DNA of 5,661 bases, taken from assembly GCA_035544635.1 (NCBI GenBank), contig DATKDQ010000282.1:1-5661 (forward strand), given 5' to 3'. Source of the stretch: DATAFT01 sp035544635 (lineage in GTDB: Bacteria; Acidobacteriota; Thermoanaerobaculia; Multivoradales; Multivoraceae). The translations under genes and the position numbers were made by a program. Below, piece by piece: positions 5,164-5,661 of the stretch (positions are counted from its first letter, which is position 1; every line of letters begins with the position of its first letter). The notes under the pieces are model-generated. The model did not search any database. It worked only from the letters and a program-made list of their open reading frames with translations, and had not been told where the DNA came from.

Positions 5164-5661
5164 TCATCCGGCGGAGGAAACAGACGCCGGCATCTCCAGC
5201 ACCTTGCCCGGGTTGAGGATCCCGCGCGGATCGAGCGTCTGCTTGAGCGCGCGCATCACGGCGACCTCGGCCTCGGTGCGGCTCCAGGACAGGTACTTGC
5301 TCTTCTCGGTCCCGATGCCGTGCTCGGCCGACACCGAGCCGGCGCGCGAGCGCAGCGGACCGTAGACGATCTCCTCCACCTGCCGGCGGGTGGCGAGGTG
5401 GCCGTCGCCGACCCCCACCACGACGTGCAGGTTGCCGTCGCCGAGGTGGCCGAAGACGACGCACTTCGGATCGCGCCAGGTCCGTTCGAGGCCGGCGCGC
5501 ACCTCCTCGACGTACCCCGCCATGGCCGGGATCGGCAGGCTCACGTCATAGGTGAAGATCGGCGCGTACCGGCCGAGCTGCTCGACGTCGTCGCGCATCG
5601 CCCACAGCTTGTCGCGCTCCGCCCGCGACTTGGCGAGCACCGCGTCGGCGATGAGGCCGGC
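5164..5661 (-). CDS. FAD-linked oxidase, C-terminal domain (D-2-hydroxyglutarate/D-lactate dehydrogenase or GlcD-like; truncated by window)
   Basis: The last 165 residues of a flavoenzyme of the vanillyl-alcohol-oxidase fold, which oxidises D-2-hydroxy acids and passes electrons to an acceptor. The reading frame is open to the window edge; its N-terminal FAD-binding domain lies outside. Visible landmarks of the C-terminal cap domain are LWAMRDDV, then YDVSLPIPAM, the histidine/metal motif GHLGDGNLH, SAEHGIGTEK and the closing LDPRGILNPGKVL that is typical of the end of these proteins. The GHLGDGNLH and SAEHGIG forms look somewhat closer to D-2-hydroxyglutarate or D-lactate dehydrogenases than to the glycolate oxidase subunit GlcD, but this fragment cannot decide the substrate. 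The protein ends about a dozen residues after the NPGKVL motif, a normal C-terminus. It is convergent with arsM and shows no functional link to it. Confidence 0.93.
   Translation of the reverse strand, partial: AGLIADAVLAKSRAERDKLWAMRDDVEQLGRYAPIFTYDVSLPIPAMAGYVEEVRAGLERTWRDPKCVVFGHLGDGNLHVVVGVGDGHLATRRQVEEIVYGPLRSRAGSVSAEHGIGTEKSKYLSWSRTEAEVAVMRALKQTLDPRGILNPGKVLEMPASVSSAG

Overview
The window is GC-rich (roughly 70% by eye) and densely coded. Codon use is typical of a high-GC Gram-negative bacterium. A periplasmic BON domain fused to an MscS channel and an exported, membrane-anchored M23 peptidase both fit a diderm envelope. An uncultured deltaproteobacterium/Myxococcota-like or similar high-GC lineage is plausible, but the sequence contains no marker that fixes the taxon.

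Layout, left to right. (1) 1-663 (+): C-terminal part of an AMP-forming acyl-CoA synthetase, cut by the window edge. (2) 660-2060 (+): a BON-MscS mechanosensitive channel whose GTG start overlaps the synthetase stop as GTGA, so the two are probably translationally coupled. (3) 2082-3473 (-): a membrane-anchored M23 (LytM-type) metallopeptidase, convergent with the channel across a 21-bp gap holding a small hairpin. (4) 3474-3714: a 241-bp divergent intergenic region; its right part falls to about 47% GC and carries a probable promoter/operator for the next gene. (5) 3715-4077 (+) and 4074-5123 (+): an arsR-arsM pair joined by an ATGA overlap. It encodes a cysteine-rich ArsR/SmtB repressor and an arsenite S-adenosylmethionine methyltransferase. 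(6) 5124-5163: a short convergent spacer filled by a strong GC hairpin. (7) 5164-5661 (-): C-terminal part of a FAD-linked oxidase (D-2-hydroxyglutarate/D-lactate dehydrogenase or GlcD-like), cut by the window edge.

The coherent functional unit is arsR-arsM: metalloid-responsive repression of a methyltransferase that converts As(III) to methylated species. No arsenite pump or arsenate reductase lies within the window, so this looks like a free-standing methylation unit. Its most unusual feature is a run of seven 15-bp in-frame tandem repeats in arsM, encoding (AEETA)7 between two cysteine pairs of an expanded N-terminal region. The arsR start has no Shine-Dalgarno, and an extended -10-like element ends seven bases before the ATG, which suggests a leaderless transcript with the repressor dyad between -35 and -10.

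The remaining genes (acyl-CoA synthetase, channel, peptidase, FAD oxidase) look like ordinary housekeeping or envelope genes. Nothing here indicates a mobile element, CRISPR array, tRNA or rRNA.
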